Shown here in pieces: positions 31,900-44,202 of a stretch of 64,000 nucleotides of DNA. The DNA lies in NCBI GenBank assembly GCA_003194525.1, contig NBIV01000118.1:62001-126000 (forward strand), written 5' to 3'. Position numbers and translations under genes: made by a program. Numbering within the stretch: position 1 is the first letter of the stretch; every line of letters starts with the position of its first letter. Under the pieces are notes generated by a model. The model saw only the letters and a list, made by a program, of their open reading frames with translations. It ran no database searches and had not been told where the DNA came from. The stretch is from Gracilariopsis chorda. Taxonomy: Eukaryota; Rhodophyta; Florideophyceae; Gracilariales; Gracilariaceae.

Positions 31900-34804
31900 A
31901 ACCCCCCCAGGTCCGTTCTTCTGGTTCTTGGCATTGCGCGTAGGACGGACCGATTTAAAGTATTGGCGGATGATATTCACGTCATTAAAGTTCTGCACCG
32001 GTTCCCATCCAGGTTGAACATTTTTTTTTCCACACTACGTAATAGCTCATCTTTCCGTTCCTTTCGAGGCTGTGATCTGTAATTTACTTTACTTCGTGCG
32101 TCTTCTCTTCAAAAACTGCCTCGTCTTCCTTCCGTGACAATAGCTTCAATTGGTCAGGAGGCACTGTTCTGCGTAGGCGGCCAAGTTCATCTCACAACAC
32201 GTATGCACAGCCACGGTTCTTCCGCACGACCGTGAAGGGACCTTCGTAGCGGGCATCCCATTTGGATTATTTCGTGACGTCTTGCATTATCACCAAGCAA
32301 CCTGGCGGAAACGCGTCTTGACCAACCATACGACGGTTGCGAGTGGATAAACGAGCATCGTTCTTCTTAATGTTTTGAACACGCTTCGTGACTGCGGGAA
32401 ACAAATTTCTCACGAGTTCTTCCTGATGCGACCTCCAAAGTTCCAAGGTCATAGTAGAATTCGTCTTCGTTTGACCAAACCTCTTGAATACAGTCATTTT
32501 CCTGCCAAACATCAGGGAGAACAGCGTTGAGCCAGTAAGCGCGGCTATTTTGCAGTTGTACGCTACCTGCACGAATGGCCCAAACTCTTCCCATCTGTGC
32601 GTCGCACCATCAAGTTATTTGAGGAGCATCGTTTCAACCGTCCCATTTACTCGCTCGAGGGCTCCACTGGCACGAGGGTTGTACGGTAAATTAGTACGGT
32701 GATCAATCCCATTGAGAGTTGTCAGTTCTTTGATGAGTTCGTTAACAAACTCTGATCCGTTATCGGACTGGATGATCATCGGTATTCCGAATATCGAGAA
32801 CATCTACCAAAGCTCGCGGGCTACCTGTTCCATCTCTGTGCTGCGTAGAGGACGGAGTATCGCAAAGTTTGTCATCAGAAATACTGTGGTTAGCAGAGTT
32901 TTGTGTCCGCTATCCGATACTGGAAGCGATGTGATGAGGTCCACAGCGATGTGGTCCCATGGCAGCTGTGCAAAGATTGACTTCAGTGGGTGGAATCCCC
33001 TCATCTCCATGTTGTACCGTAGAAACGGCGTGCAGCCACGAGTCGCCTTTCTAATGTCGTTTCGAATGCCATCCCACCAGTATTCCTCATGCCAGAGCTG
33101 GTTGAATATCTCCATTTTTCCGAAGTGTCCAAATGCATGAGCAAGCTCAACCAATGAGCGTCTATTCCCTTCAGTCTCTGGCGAGTTCTTGTCACGTACC
33201 AATTGTGACACGGTGAGACTTTTCAACGTCACATTTGGCATCTTTTGGCTGAGAGCGTCGGCCAGATCGTTGTGTGGCCCCGGAAGGTGTACGACGACAA
33301 CGTTGAACTGTATGATCCTGTCTAACCATCTAGCCATCATCGGATTAGTAAACAGCTGGGTGTGGAGGAATGTGAAGGTACGGTGGTCTGTGTACATTAC
33401 ACATTTGCGTCCTAGCAGGTAGCACCAAAACTTCTCCAGTGCCCAGACTATCGCGAGGAGCTCTTTTTTTCGTGGCTCCGTAGTTTCTTTCAGACTTCCA
33501 CAGGGATCGAGACGCAAAAGCCAGGAAGCGGATGTCGAGTGAGTGCAGCTTTTGTCCGATCCACGCACCGAGACCATAGTCTGATGCGTCTGTTCCAACT
33601 AAGAATTCATTTTCGTCCACCGGGTACGCGAACGTTGTTTCTTCGGACATCTTCTTCCTCATTTGAAAAAATGCTTCCTCCATTTCGGGGTTCCAGTGCA
33701 GTGGGCCTCGGTCTTTGCGAGCGTTGTCAAGGGGCTTCGAGAGATGGGAGAACCACGGGATGAACTGGCGGTAATAATTGGCTGCGCCCAGAAAGCTGAG
33801 GAGTTGCTTCACTGTCTGCGGGCGTTCGCATTCAGTGATCCACTTCACTTTCACTGGGTCTTTCTTGATACCTGTTCGGGTAACTATGAATCCGAGTAGA
33901 TTGACTTCTTTCTGCCCCAATCTGCACTTTTCGACTCTGATTGGGATGGACCAGTCGTGAGCGTGTCTATGAAGTTCTTAACGTGTTCTGCGTGGTCAGT
34001 CAAGTTCGTCGAGAATATGACTATGTCGTCGATGTATATTGCAACATATAGGACGTCACCAAAAATCTTGTCCATTAGCTGCTGAAACCTTGCTGACATC
34101 GTCTTGATGCCAAATGGTACCGCGCACATTCGGTAGTGAGTGCCCCTCCATTGGAATGCGACCCAATTCATGTCTTCTTCCGGCATCGGGAATCGAAAGT
34201 ATCCGTCCTGGATGTCCAGCGTTGTGAATAAAGCCTCTGGTCCTGTCACGGATCCGACAGCGTCGATGATATCCTGGACTTTTGGCAGGGAATAGTTGGC
34301 ATATAGCAGGGGCGAGTTGAGGCGAAGCAAGTCTACACAGGGTCTCACGTCGATCTTGTTCCCTTCGGCGTCCTTCTTCGGCACTGAGAATCGGAAACTA
34401 GTTGGCGCAGGCAGCGGGCGCGGGTTCGATTAATATTTGCCGATAGCCATCGGCTTCTTTCTACGTTGACCCATTCTTCGTCCTTCCTTGACACAAAATT
34501 TACCCGACTCCAAATAGGAGTTTTCGCCTTGGGCTGCACGCAGAGTACTGCGAGAGAATATGTGCACCGGGCTGACAGAGAGATCTCCTGGTTCTGCGTC
34601 AGTGCTTCCGCTACTTTGTGAGAAATGCTCTGCAGGGTGTGCCGCCCTTCTGCCGTAGTGTAGTTGTCGTCTGGTACGGGGTTCGGTGTCGGTTGGTGTT
34701 CTTCCGCTGACTGGGTAACCATTTGCGGTATTCATTCTATCAAAAATTGGGAAGTATGGTAGGCCGATTATCATGTCGCGCTTAGGTGGCATTTGCATGA
34801 GTTC
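31900..34804 (-). mobile_element. Ty3/gypsy element E1, 3' part only
   Basis: Minus-strand gypsy pol beginning abruptly at the right with the end of a protease (RDMIIGLPYFPIFDR near 34750). RT follows at about 33884-34384 (FTTLDIQDGYFRFPMPEED, MCAVPFGIKTM, IYIDDIVIFS). RNase H spans about 33300-33700 (LVGTDASDYGLGAWIGQK). Integrase spans about 32270-33200 (HAFGHFGKMEIFNQLWHEEY, WDHIAVDLITSLPV, QSDNGSEFVNELIKEL, ALERVNGTVE). A C-terminal integrase tail (ARYEGPFTVVRKNRGCAY) runs to about 32080. It is broken several times. Gag and the 5' LTR are absent: the element stops exactly at the LTR of D. Confidence 0.82.
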
Positions 34805-35629
34805 TGTGGTGCAATGCCCCAAAGGGGAAAAACACCGAAAGACGTTCGGGATCTTCCTCTCACGAGGTGAACCCAGTTGGGTAGAGCCCTCCCAGAGGTG
34901 TCACGGCGAAGCCGGTTTGTAAGACCAGGGACACCTGTCGCGACTCGCGCAGGGAGGTGAAGGCGAAGAATCGGTATCCGCGTGAGCGGGGTGTGATCTT
35001 CAGTAGAGGTATGTTTCCACGTAAGTGGGGGTGTGTGAGCGGATGCGCACACCAGGGCCGCGGATAGCGGGAGGTGCTACCCTAAAAAGGGGGAAAAGGA
35101 AGGGCGAAGAGGAGGAAGAGATGACAATGTGAGTCGCGAGAGCGACGAACAGACACGGCGATGCCGGTAACAATATCCCTATACAGGGCGAAACACCAAT
35201 ATGATTGGAACAATTGTACTCCCAAGGATGGGCTTCTTTAGATGTGCAAGGGGTTTAGATGTCCCGTGGTTTACGGCGTTTCCTTCCAAGGAGGAGTAGA
35301 GTATGCGCGCAAGCGGCAACAACTAGAGCCAATTCCCCAGGTTGGGGTCCCTTGTTCGGGAAGGTTTACTGTTGCGACGGCAGTGCGCCGTTGCACTAAG
35401 TATTAGCTTCCCAGAAATGGGTGTGAAAATAATAAATAAAATCAAGTAAAATACTCCACATTTCGTGGCAACATCCACTACTGTGGCCAACCGCCAATCG
35501 ACCCAAAACCGTGTCCCACGTGTCCATACCCACCATTGTGGGGCGTAGTTCATATACACACTACACAACCGATAATATCGGGAAAACGATCAAGTACCAA
35601 GAATCCCTCCTTGAGGGCGTTGCACTACA
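34805..35629 (-). repeat. 3' LTR of gypsy D
   Basis: 825 bp. Read on the minus strand it starts TGTAGTGCAACGCC and ends GGCATTGCACCACA, which are near-inverted ends. It is rich in short stem-loops: GTCGC-GAGA-GCGAC, CCGAT-AAT-ATCGG, CCCCA-GGT-TGGGG. The 8-bp stem GCGACGGC/GCCGTCGC, seen intact in the right LTR, is slightly mutated here. Confidence 0.9.
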
Positions 35630-36005
35630 TATCCCCCCCCTAAGACGGGAAAACGACCGCGGACGCGGAGGGTTCCCAGACGAAAATGGGTGATAAAAGC
35701 GCGTGCGCCGTTTCCGGTTCTCCTTTCCTGGCATAGCCAGCTAGTGTAGTATAGTGTTGTGGGGAGCTAGCTGCTCCCTTTAATAAACTTTCCCGTTTAG
35801 AACGGTGATTCTCGTTTGAGTTCCCCGTCTTCGACGGACCTTGCCTGGTTATCCTTTCCTATCGCCCTCCCTTCGCGCGGCAACGTTACCTGACTTGGGC
35901 ATAAACCAGCGTGGCTGGGGCTGCAGTTCCCGTTTGACGGTGGTATCGCACGACCTGCGATCGTGGGAGGTGTTCAATTGGCTCCCAGGTATCCCCACTG
36001 GGGTC

Positions 36006-39000
36006 CTACCCGTACCAGCGGACGCGGTATTGTAGAATACCATCCTGGTCCCAGGTGTGTCCGAAAAGTCGGTCTACTACGAGCTCTCGTTCGTAGACCT
36101 GCCGGCCGTGCCGGGTGGTGGTTGTATTCCCTTGCGAGGGTTGTCCGCTGCGCGGTATATTACCCCCTATCCGGGTTGTCGGCGATGTCTCCGGCGTTGC
36201 CGTGCTCTGTCCTAGTGGCCGCTGCTCATGCGGGAAAATATCCCTCAAGAGGGTGTGTGGTAGCTGCGTTTCAACTTCCCGTTGCGACGGCGATATCGTT
36301 CCTCGAAAACGAGTGTTCTCCTCCCCCTTCTTAGACGGAGCGGCGGGATAAGGGATAATATTCCCCGCCTGGCGGGTGTGAATTCGCGCCAGGGGGGCGG
36401 GCACTGAGAGGCCCGAATTAGCCGGCTGAGCCGGTGAGTCCGACAGGGTCGGTAGGTCTGAGAGTCCATGGCTGGGGTGTGGTACTACCGTAGGCCTAGT
36501 ACTCCCGGAGGATTCCGGTGTTGCAGAGTCCGTAGAAACGGGATGTTCTGAATCCAGGATTACCTCTGAGGAGGGAGGGGGGGCGAGTACGTGCTCCACC
36601 GATCTCTACAACGACAGTGTCGGCATTAACAGAGATGACCTTGAAGGGTCCGTCTGCCACAGGCGAGAGTTTGTGACGCTTCTCCCGTTCCGGGTTGTAG
36701 TACTCCTTCCTTATGAAGATGTAGTTATTCGCCCGAGTCGGGGACGGTTTCCCTCGCAAGCGAGCATCAAAATCCCGCTTGTAAGCGGCTTGGGCCCGTG
36801 CCATAGACTTCCGCGCAGCGGGGACCAGCTTGGAAAGCCATTGCTTCCATTGCTGCCGGTAGATACCCACTGATGGGAAATTGTCCAAGGTAGCTTGGGG
36901 TTCCAGCGCCACAGGCGGGGGTGTTCTAGATAGAACCAACTCGAATGGCAAAACTCCGGTAGTCCGGTGTACCTGCTTATTGTACGCGTAGGTTACCGCA
37001 TCAGTGTACATGTCCCAGTTCTTTGGGTGGTCTGCGACGTAGGAACGTAACGCCGCCAGTAACGTCCGGTTAAACCGTTCAACTTGCCCATTACATTGGG
37101 GGTGGTAGGTAGTCGTGAACAAGTTCTTGACATACAGGATGCGACAAACATCCTGGAAGAACTTGCTCGCGAACTGTTTCCCGTTATCGGAGAGCACCTC
37201 CACAGGGGGACCGTAGACGAAAATCCAGTGCGTCACCAGAGCCTGGGCCACCGTGAGAGCGGTTATCCTCCGAAGGGGGACAGTCCGTACCAGCTTAGAA
37301 AAGCGGTCGGTGATGACAAGTAGAAACTTGTTTCCACGTTTTGTGGTGAGTAGTGGTCCGAGAAGATCAATTGCGATAAACTCGAGTGGCGCCCTTGCGG
37401 GGAATAGTTTCATCTTCTTCTCATTTTTGCGGAGTTTGACGCGATTCTTCGCGCATTCGCTACAAAACCGCACAGTTGCGTAGCAATCCACCGCCATGGC
37501 GGGCCAATAGAAATCCCTTCGCAGGGTTAGGTAGAGTTTCCTCCCACCTGGGTGACCTCCAATGGGGGCGTAGTGTGATAGATGTAACACCCGCGACTGC
37601 AGGGAATGAGGTACCACAATCTGTGGGCGGGCTTCGACCTTCCTTACGAGGTAGCCTTTGTCGTTTACCCCGAAAGGGAGATCTTCACCACCGTTGATAC
37701 GGGCACGAATCTTCGTACAGAATGGGTCGCCGAATGGTTCTCGGATCATTTCTTCCGGTGATACTGGTACAAAGTTTCCCGGTAACGGATTCTCAGATTC
37801 ATCTCGCGATGCGAGTAGTTCGTCAAAGTCAGCATCCTCGTCCCAGTTTTCTGGCCCAGCCTTGACGGCACATTCCGGATTATCCGGGTCTATGGCCATG
37901 AAACATGGGACTTCATCATCCTCCGTTGGGAGTGCTTCCCCACTTGTGGGTAACCGCGACAAGGCGTCGGCTTGGGTGTTCTGCGTGCCCTTTTTATAAA
38001 TGACTTGAAAGTCATATTCCGCGAGGCGGAGTCTCCAGCGCATGAGGCGTCCCGACGGGTCGGAGATATTCATCAACCACCTCAATGAGGAATGATCCGT
38101 GTACATGGTGAAGTGAACTCCCATAAGGTAGGGGCGCAGAGTGGTCATCGCCCATATGACGGCGAGGCACTCTTTCTCCGATACGGAGTAGTTCCGCTCA
38201 TGAACATTGAGCGAACGTGACCAATAACCAATTGGATGTCGTTCCCCCTCCGGGGTGGTTTGAAAAAGAGCACACCCGACTTGGTAGTCGCTCGAGTCCG
38301 TATCTACGGAGTATGGCAACCCAAGTTTTGGGAGATGTAGGATTGGTGCTGATGTGACAGCCCCCTTCAAGGAGTTAAAGGCTTCCGATTGCTCGGGCGT
38401 AAATGTTCCCAGTTTTGGGGGGTTCCCCTTTCGCAACAACGCGTTCAGGGGCGCCGCAGTATCCGAAAAGCTCGGGATAAACCGTCGATAGACGTTGAAA
38501 AGCCCCAGAAAGGAGCGTAGTTCCGTTTGAGTACGGGGTTCTTTCGCCTCAACGAGGGATTTGACTCGAGCTTTCTCGATCGCTAACCATCCAGGACGGA
38601 TAATGTGACCCAGATATTTCACAGTATCCGTGAAAAACTCGCATTTTCTCAACTTGAGGGTAATTCCCGCATCGCGGAGTACGGTCAGCACCTCTCGGAC
38701 GTGAGTGAGATGGTCGTCCAACGAGTTGGAGAAGATGATAATATCATCAAGGTAGACCAGACAACTCCGCCACTTAAAGCGGTTGAGTAGAATATCTACT
38801 GCACGCTGAAAGGTGGTGGGGGCGTTGGTTAACCCAAATGGCATCCGCTTGAAGCGGTACGTTCCTGCGTGGCAGGTGAATGCGGTTTTGTTGCGATCCT
38901 CCTGTCTGACATGTACTTGCCAATATCCCCAATTGGCATCAAGGGCCGTGAACACGGTGGCGTATCCAAGGGAGTCAATTCACTCGTCCATACGAGGGAT

Positions 39001-40470
39001 AGGGTACTTGTCCCTAACGGTCACGGCATTGAGCCGGCGGTAGTCGACACAGAACCTCCAGGTTCCGTCGGCCTTTAAAGCCAGTACAACTGGGGATGCC
39101 CAGGGTGATTGAGCGGGCTCAATCACACCTGCGCGGAGCATCTTGTCCACTTGGGACTGCTCCTCTTCTCGAGCTTTCGGACCTGCCCTGTAAGGGGGTT
39201 GTGCAACCGGTCGCGCACCGGGGATTAAATCGATCCGGTGTTCCGTTGCGTTAATCTCGCCAAGCGAGCCATCCCACATTGTGGTGAATTCCCGTAACAT
39301 TGTACGGAGTTTGTGGCGGTGCGACTCTGGCACGTGGCTGAAGTCCAGCGCTTCAAGTGCCTTTTCCGGATCAATCCGGTTGTTGCTCGATGGAGCATTG
39401 TCCTGTGGAACAGGTGTGGTTCGCAATTCCGAGTTACTCGGTGTGTTCGACGCTGAAGTAGCGGTTTCCTCCCCTTCCTTAGACTTGACGTCTTCGGACG
39501 GCGAGGCGAACTCCTCAGGAGAGGTGGTAACTCCGAGTACATCGGCGGCTGTCATCTTCGTTGGCAGCATTCCCATAGGATGGGGGGTTACACTCCCAAT
39601 TACTTGGTGTTTTACCAGATACTGGGGGTGTTTGCCAAGGTTGGCAACCAATATTCGGAAAGGAACATCCGGGGAAATGGAGACAATTCCATTAGCCAGC
39701 GCCAGCTGGGATTTCTCGTACAACGAGGCGAGGGGTTGTATAACCCGAAGACCGTGTTGACGGGAATTTATCTGCACCAAGACTTGGGACTCAGGCGGTA
39801 TAGAAACCGAGGCAGCGACGCGGAGCTTGGTGGACTCGCGGGACGCGGGCAGTGGTTCCTGCGCAGCAGGGAGCGGAACTTGTTTCCGAGAGGACCGTTT
39901 TAGCGGGCAGCGAACAATCGGAACCGACGATCCGTCGTCAAGTTCTACACGCCTGAGGCGGGGCCTGATTGCGTCGACAAATCTGTCGCAGTAATCACAT
40001 CCCAGTATCACTGGTGCTGCCAATGAACGGCAAACGATGAAGTCCAACTTCACCACAGAGGTACCAAGTCTCACGACGAGGTCCACTGTGCCCACCGTTT
40101 GTAACAGATTGTTTTTCGCATCCGAAATGTCGGGGACCGCGTCAGAGCAGATACGAGACCACACAAGCGGGGGTAACAATGATTCCACAACAAAGTTGGG
40201 GCCTGCACCTGTATCCAGGACGGTGAGAAACCTCACCATAAACTGGGGATCAAGGCCAAGGTCGGCATAGACCTTATAATTGCGCTTGGCCAAGACCAAG
40301 ACTCTACGGGAAATCCGGGGATTTTTAATCCGTATCCACGGGCGACGCAACACACCGAGGTGCGCAGAGTCCGCGTCAGCGGTGTGTTTCCTCGAGAGGA
40401 CTTTCACCGGGGAGCGCGGCGAGGACGCCTCGGGCCCCAACAGCCTCGTTCTTGAGGACGCCTCTCCCAA
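36006..40470 (-). pseudogene. Gypsy D pol region
   Basis: Protease with TVLDTGAGPNFVVE near 40190-40230 and VILGCDYCDRFV near 39990. RT runs from about 39200 to 38600 (SPWASPVVLALKADGTWRFC, RLNAVTVRDKYPIPRM, FTALDANWGYWQV, FKRMPFGLTNAPTTFQ, YLDDIIIFSN). RNase H follows (DTDSSDYQVGCALFQ, YSVSEKECLAVIWAM, TQNTQADALSRL). Integrase spans about 37600-36800 (HPGGRKLYLTLRRDFYWP, FCSECAKNR, DRFSKLVRTVP, LSDNGKQFASKFF, GQVERFNRTLLAAL). A linker and a chromodomain-like end (VVDRLFGHTWDQDGILQYRV) follow near 36000-36070. The order protease-RT-RNase H-integrase-chromodomain marks a chromovirus-type gypsy. A few breaks are present. Confidence 0.9.
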
Positions 40471-40487
40471 TGGGGAGACTCCCTCAG

Positions 40488-42662
40488 TTAGTTTTCCGCC
40501 TTCGGCGGTGGGTTGGTTTCCTCGACAACGAGTGCTTCATCCCGTTGACTGGGGTTTCTATCCGCATAAGCGGGGGTTGCAACGGATGGTTGCGTGATCT
40601 CCCGAATCGGGGTGTATGAAGCTTGCCGCGCACGCGGGGTCTGTGGTAGGGCGTGGGAAAAGTCCGTTTTAGCATGGAGGTAGGAAGCCGTCGGGACGGA
40701 ACGTTTCTCCTCTGGAGTGAGGGCCTCATAATTTGCCACCACCTTGGCCATATCCTTCAGTGAACAAATACACTGAGGAGAGGTATGGCCATGGGCATAG
40801 CACAGGTGGCAAATGAGAGCCAATACCGCGACACGCGGATTATTATTCCGAGTATCGGAGAAGCGAACCGCAGGGCGGGTGTCAGTCCATCCAGGCCGTT
40901 GATAACGGGATTGACCGTTTGAAAACGGGAGTCGTTGGGGTTGAACCCGACTGTTACCACCGTACAAAACGAGGTCTTCCGTTCCCGTATCACGGGTCAT
41001 CTCCGTCGTTGACGGTAAATCACTGGTGGGTATCGACACACCATCCTCCTGAACTAAATGCACGGTATCAAATCCCTGTCCAGGGTTCCCATCCGCAGTG
41101 AGCGGGAGTGAGGAAGCTTCGCTTTCTAGCAACAACGCCTTGGCGGATTTAGACCGATTGTTCGGAGTTCTTGCACGAAGTGCATCCCCTTCCGCTCGGG
41201 CGTGTTGGACCAGCTCGAGATAGGTGATCCTCCGCTTGTCCTCCCGATAACGGGTAACTAAACTCCGGATTGCCGGGTCAAGACCATCGATGAACGTGGT
41301 ACTGCGCTCCCCAGCGGGGTATACGTTACCACATCTGTGGAAAGCCTTGTTAAGGCGCAACGAGTAATCGGTCTCGGTCTCTCCAGCACGCTGGCGTGTA
41401 TCTCGCAAAGCGAGGATAGCCTGCTGAATAGCGGTGTTTGTGGCGTAGGAGCGCAGAAGATACTGCACAGCCTCCGGCCAGCAAGTAGCCCCTCCCTTGG
41501 AGGCACGAGAAGATCCTCTGACAGAGTTGTATTGGTCCTCCGCCACTCCCCGTAGGAAATACGGTAAAGCCAAATAGGCTTGTCCCTCATTCATACCGAG
41601 GATATCGGCCTCCGCTACAAAGCGGGATAGGAAATCCAGTACTAGGACTGGGTCCTCTCCAGTAAAATACTGGTTGCGGAGCGAGAGCTGCATTCGCTTA
41701 ATGCATTCTCGCACCTTTCCCGTACCACGGGGCGTACGTCCAAGTGACGAGTCTTCGAGCCGGTAGTACTGGTATGATAAAAGCTTCCGGTAACCCGGGT
41801 TTGTCGGTTTCAATTCCCGGAGACCGGGGTGTCTTCTCCCCTTCTGGCGGGTTCGGACCACACCTTCAGTGGCCGATGACCGCTTCGAGCGGGAGGAGTA
41901 GCCTCGCTTCTCGTCCTCCGAGTCAGAGTCCGAGGAGCTCGAGCTAACCGAATGGTTTCGGGATGAGTCCGACGATGTCGAAGAATCGGAGTCCGAATAT
42001 TTTCGGTGGTGTTTCCGTCGATGACGGCGTTTCTTCTTCCCAGCAAGCTGGTCGTTGTGCGATGCCTCGTTTACCGGATCATCCGGGGATGGTTTGTCCA
42101 TGAAGACGAACTGCTCCAGCGTCTCCAGGAGGGCACCAATCCGATCAAATCGGGCTTCAACTCCTTCGATGAAGGTGGCGGGTTGTCCCAAACTCTCCAA
42201 CACGGAGTTGACGTCACACCGTAAAATACGGAGTTCCTCGGCGACCTCCTTTACGGGGGTTGCCGAGACCACCTCTTGGAGGGATTTTAGTTCCCCTACA
42301 AGGGGGTCATGGGCGGTCCACAGAGCGCGGACCTGGGATTCCAGGGAAGTCCCCTGGGGGTTGTTATCGCCCGTTCCACGGGGGCTTGAAGCCGCGACAG
42401 CGGGAGCAGGCCGGGGAGCCTGGGGCACTGCGGCAACAGCCGGAGTCGATGCTGCATTCCCCTGCGGGGGTGATAACGAGGGCAAAAGAAGGTTCCGGGG
42501 TTCCCGGTCGGGGGTATCATTCCGCGATGAAGCGGCGCCAGTACGGCTGGAACTTGTCCGTATAGGGATACGGGGTACGAACCGAACTTCGGATGTGTCC
42601 GCGTTGTCGCGGGAGCGACTACGCGTAACCACTGGCTCCGCATCGGAGGGATTTCTCGACAT
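40488..42662 (-). pseudogene. Gypsy D gag frame
   Basis: A 724-codon open frame on the minus strand, the structural gene of element D. It has a Pro/Ala/Arg-rich N-terminal part, a Ser/Asp-rich basic segment (YSDSDSSTSSDSSRNHSVSS) near the middle, a gag core (DPVLVLDFLSRFVAEADILG; FLRGVAEDQYN; AFHRCGNVY; FIDGLDPAIRSL), and a C-terminal CLIC-like zinc knuckle (CHLCYAHGHTSPQCICSL). It ends 17 bases before the ATG at the head of the downstream protease frame. Gag and pol are in different frames, as is usual for gypsy elements that use programmed frameshifting. I saw no proven slippery site. The frame looks whole, but it is treated as part of a fossil element. Confidence 0.85.
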
Positions 42663-42742
42663 GAGAAAATACCGTTACGACGGGAAACGATCACGGAACT
42701 TCCGGTAAATAAAAACAAACCTTGTAAGAGGGAAAACAAAAA

Positions 42743-42764
42743 CCGATTCTAGGTCGGGAGACCA
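42743..42764 (-). promoter_or_regulatory. Primer-binding site of gypsy D
   Basis: Minus strand begins TGGTCTCCCGACC, 22 nt, three bases inside the 5' LTR. On the plus strand it reads like a tRNA 3' end closing with GGGAGACCA. Same primer type as gypsy C. Confidence 0.78.
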
Positions 42765-42767
42765 CTT

Positions 42768-43592
42768 TGTGGTGCAATGCCCCAAAGGGGAAAAACACCG
42801 AAAGACGTTCGGGATCTTCCTCTCACGAGGTGAACCCAGTTGGGTAGAGCCCTCCCAGAGGTGTCACGGCGAAGCCGGTTTGTAAGACCAGGGACACCTG
42901 TCGCGACTCGCGCAGGGAGGTGAAGGCGAAGAATCGGTATCCGCGTGAGCGGGGTGTGATCCTCAGTAGAGGTATGTTTCCACGTAAGTGGGGGTGTGTG
43001 AGCGGATGCGCACACCAGGGCCGCGGATAGCGGGAGGTGCTACCCTAAAAAGGGGGAAAAGGAAGGGCGAAGAGGAGGAAGAGAGGACGATGTGAGTCGC
43101 GAAAGCGACGAACTGATACGGCGATGCCGGTAACAATATCCCTATACAGGGCGAAACACCAATATGATTGGAACAATTGTACTCCCAAGGATGGGCTTCT
43201 TTAGATGTGCAAGGGGTTTAGATGTCCCGTGGTTTACGGCGTTTCCCTCCAAGGAGGAGTAGAGTATGCGCGCAAGCGGCAACAACTAGAGCCAATTCCC
43301 CAGGTTGGGGTCCCTTGTTCGGGAAGGTTTACTGGTGCGACGGCAGTGCGCCGTCGCACTAAGTACTAGCTTCCCAGAAATGGGTGTGAAAATAATAAAT
43401 AATATTAACTAAAATACTCCACATTTCGTGGCAACATCCACTACTGTGGCTAACCGCCAATTGACCCGAAACCGTGTCCCACGTGTCCATATCCACCTTA
43501 GTGGGGCGTAGTTCATATACACACTACACAACCGATAATATCGGGAAAGCGTTCAAGTACCAAGAATCCCTCCCTGAGGGCGTTGCACTTCA
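42768..43592 (-). repeat. 5' LTR of gypsy D
   Basis: 825 bp, about 97% identical to 34805-35629. Contains an intact 8-bp-arm hairpin (GCGACGGC-AGTGC-GCCGTCGC) near 43337-43357. Confidence 0.9.
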
Positions 43593-44202
43593 TCTTTGAA
43601 GTCTTTGGGGCTTTCCACCTTTTCCAAGTGGGATGGAATACTTTCAGTAATCCGTGCCATGTACAACTCACAGTTGCCCTTCTTCAATACACGAGCCATT
43701 TTCTTAAAAGAAATTCTCTTCACAAAGATCGTGGTGCTGGATTTTGAACTATTCCTTGGTAGAACCTTCACTAGTGAGCCGTCCCGTTTAGTTAACGTCA
43801 ATGCGTTACTGGACCAGTTAACCTCTGGGTTGTGGTTCTTTAACCACGATCTTCCGAGAATTAACAGTGGTGTGTTGTCCTCGCTGTCCATATCGAGGAG
43901 AAACACACTTTCTGTAGCCAAGAATTGCTTGATGTTCAAAACTGCGGTTACTCGACCTACGACAGGCCTAACAGTCTTGTCCCCAAGTTCCACTTCGACG
44001 TTTTCTATGTTCTCAATCTCAAAAACAAACTTCTTAGCAGTGGCCAATGCCATGAAGTTGTGGGACGCAAACGAATCAAGTACTACTGTCACCGGATTTG
44101 CCCCAAAATGTGCGTCATAGATTCAGTTTTCCTCTTCTGCCACTGTCATTGCAGAGAGACGCCTCTCACTACTAACTCCGAGAGCCGCCCCAGCGTGCGG
44201 CT

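Larger units (their letters stand above)
34805..43592 (-). mobile_element. Chromodomain Ty3/gypsy element D, young and nearly whole
   Basis: 8,788 bp on the minus strand with two 825-bp LTRs (34805-35629, 42768-43592), a 22-nt primer-binding site, a long gag frame and a pol region with protease, RT, RNase H, integrase and a C-terminal chromodomain-like end. By eye the LTRs differ at about 23 of 825 positions (2.8%), so it is recent relative to A, C and G. About three breaks are apparent in coding sequence. There is no target-site duplication (AGTTC on the left, TCTTT on the right), and the two flanks belong to different gypsy elements. Base composition is more GC-rich than its surroundings. 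Confidence 0.9.

Noticed and set aside
34771-35052. Open frame encoding a His/Pro/Arg-rich peptide, nearly identical to one at 42749-43015
   Set aside because: Both lie in the two LTRs of gypsy D. The identity reflects LTR duplication, not a gene family.
41744-42739. Long plus-strand frames opposite gypsy D gag
   Set aside because: Antisense shadows of a GC-rich gag frame with no domain of their own.
42743-42764. Sequence reading like a tRNA 3' end with CCA
   Set aside because: It is the complement of the primer-binding site of gypsy D. There is no tRNA body upstream.
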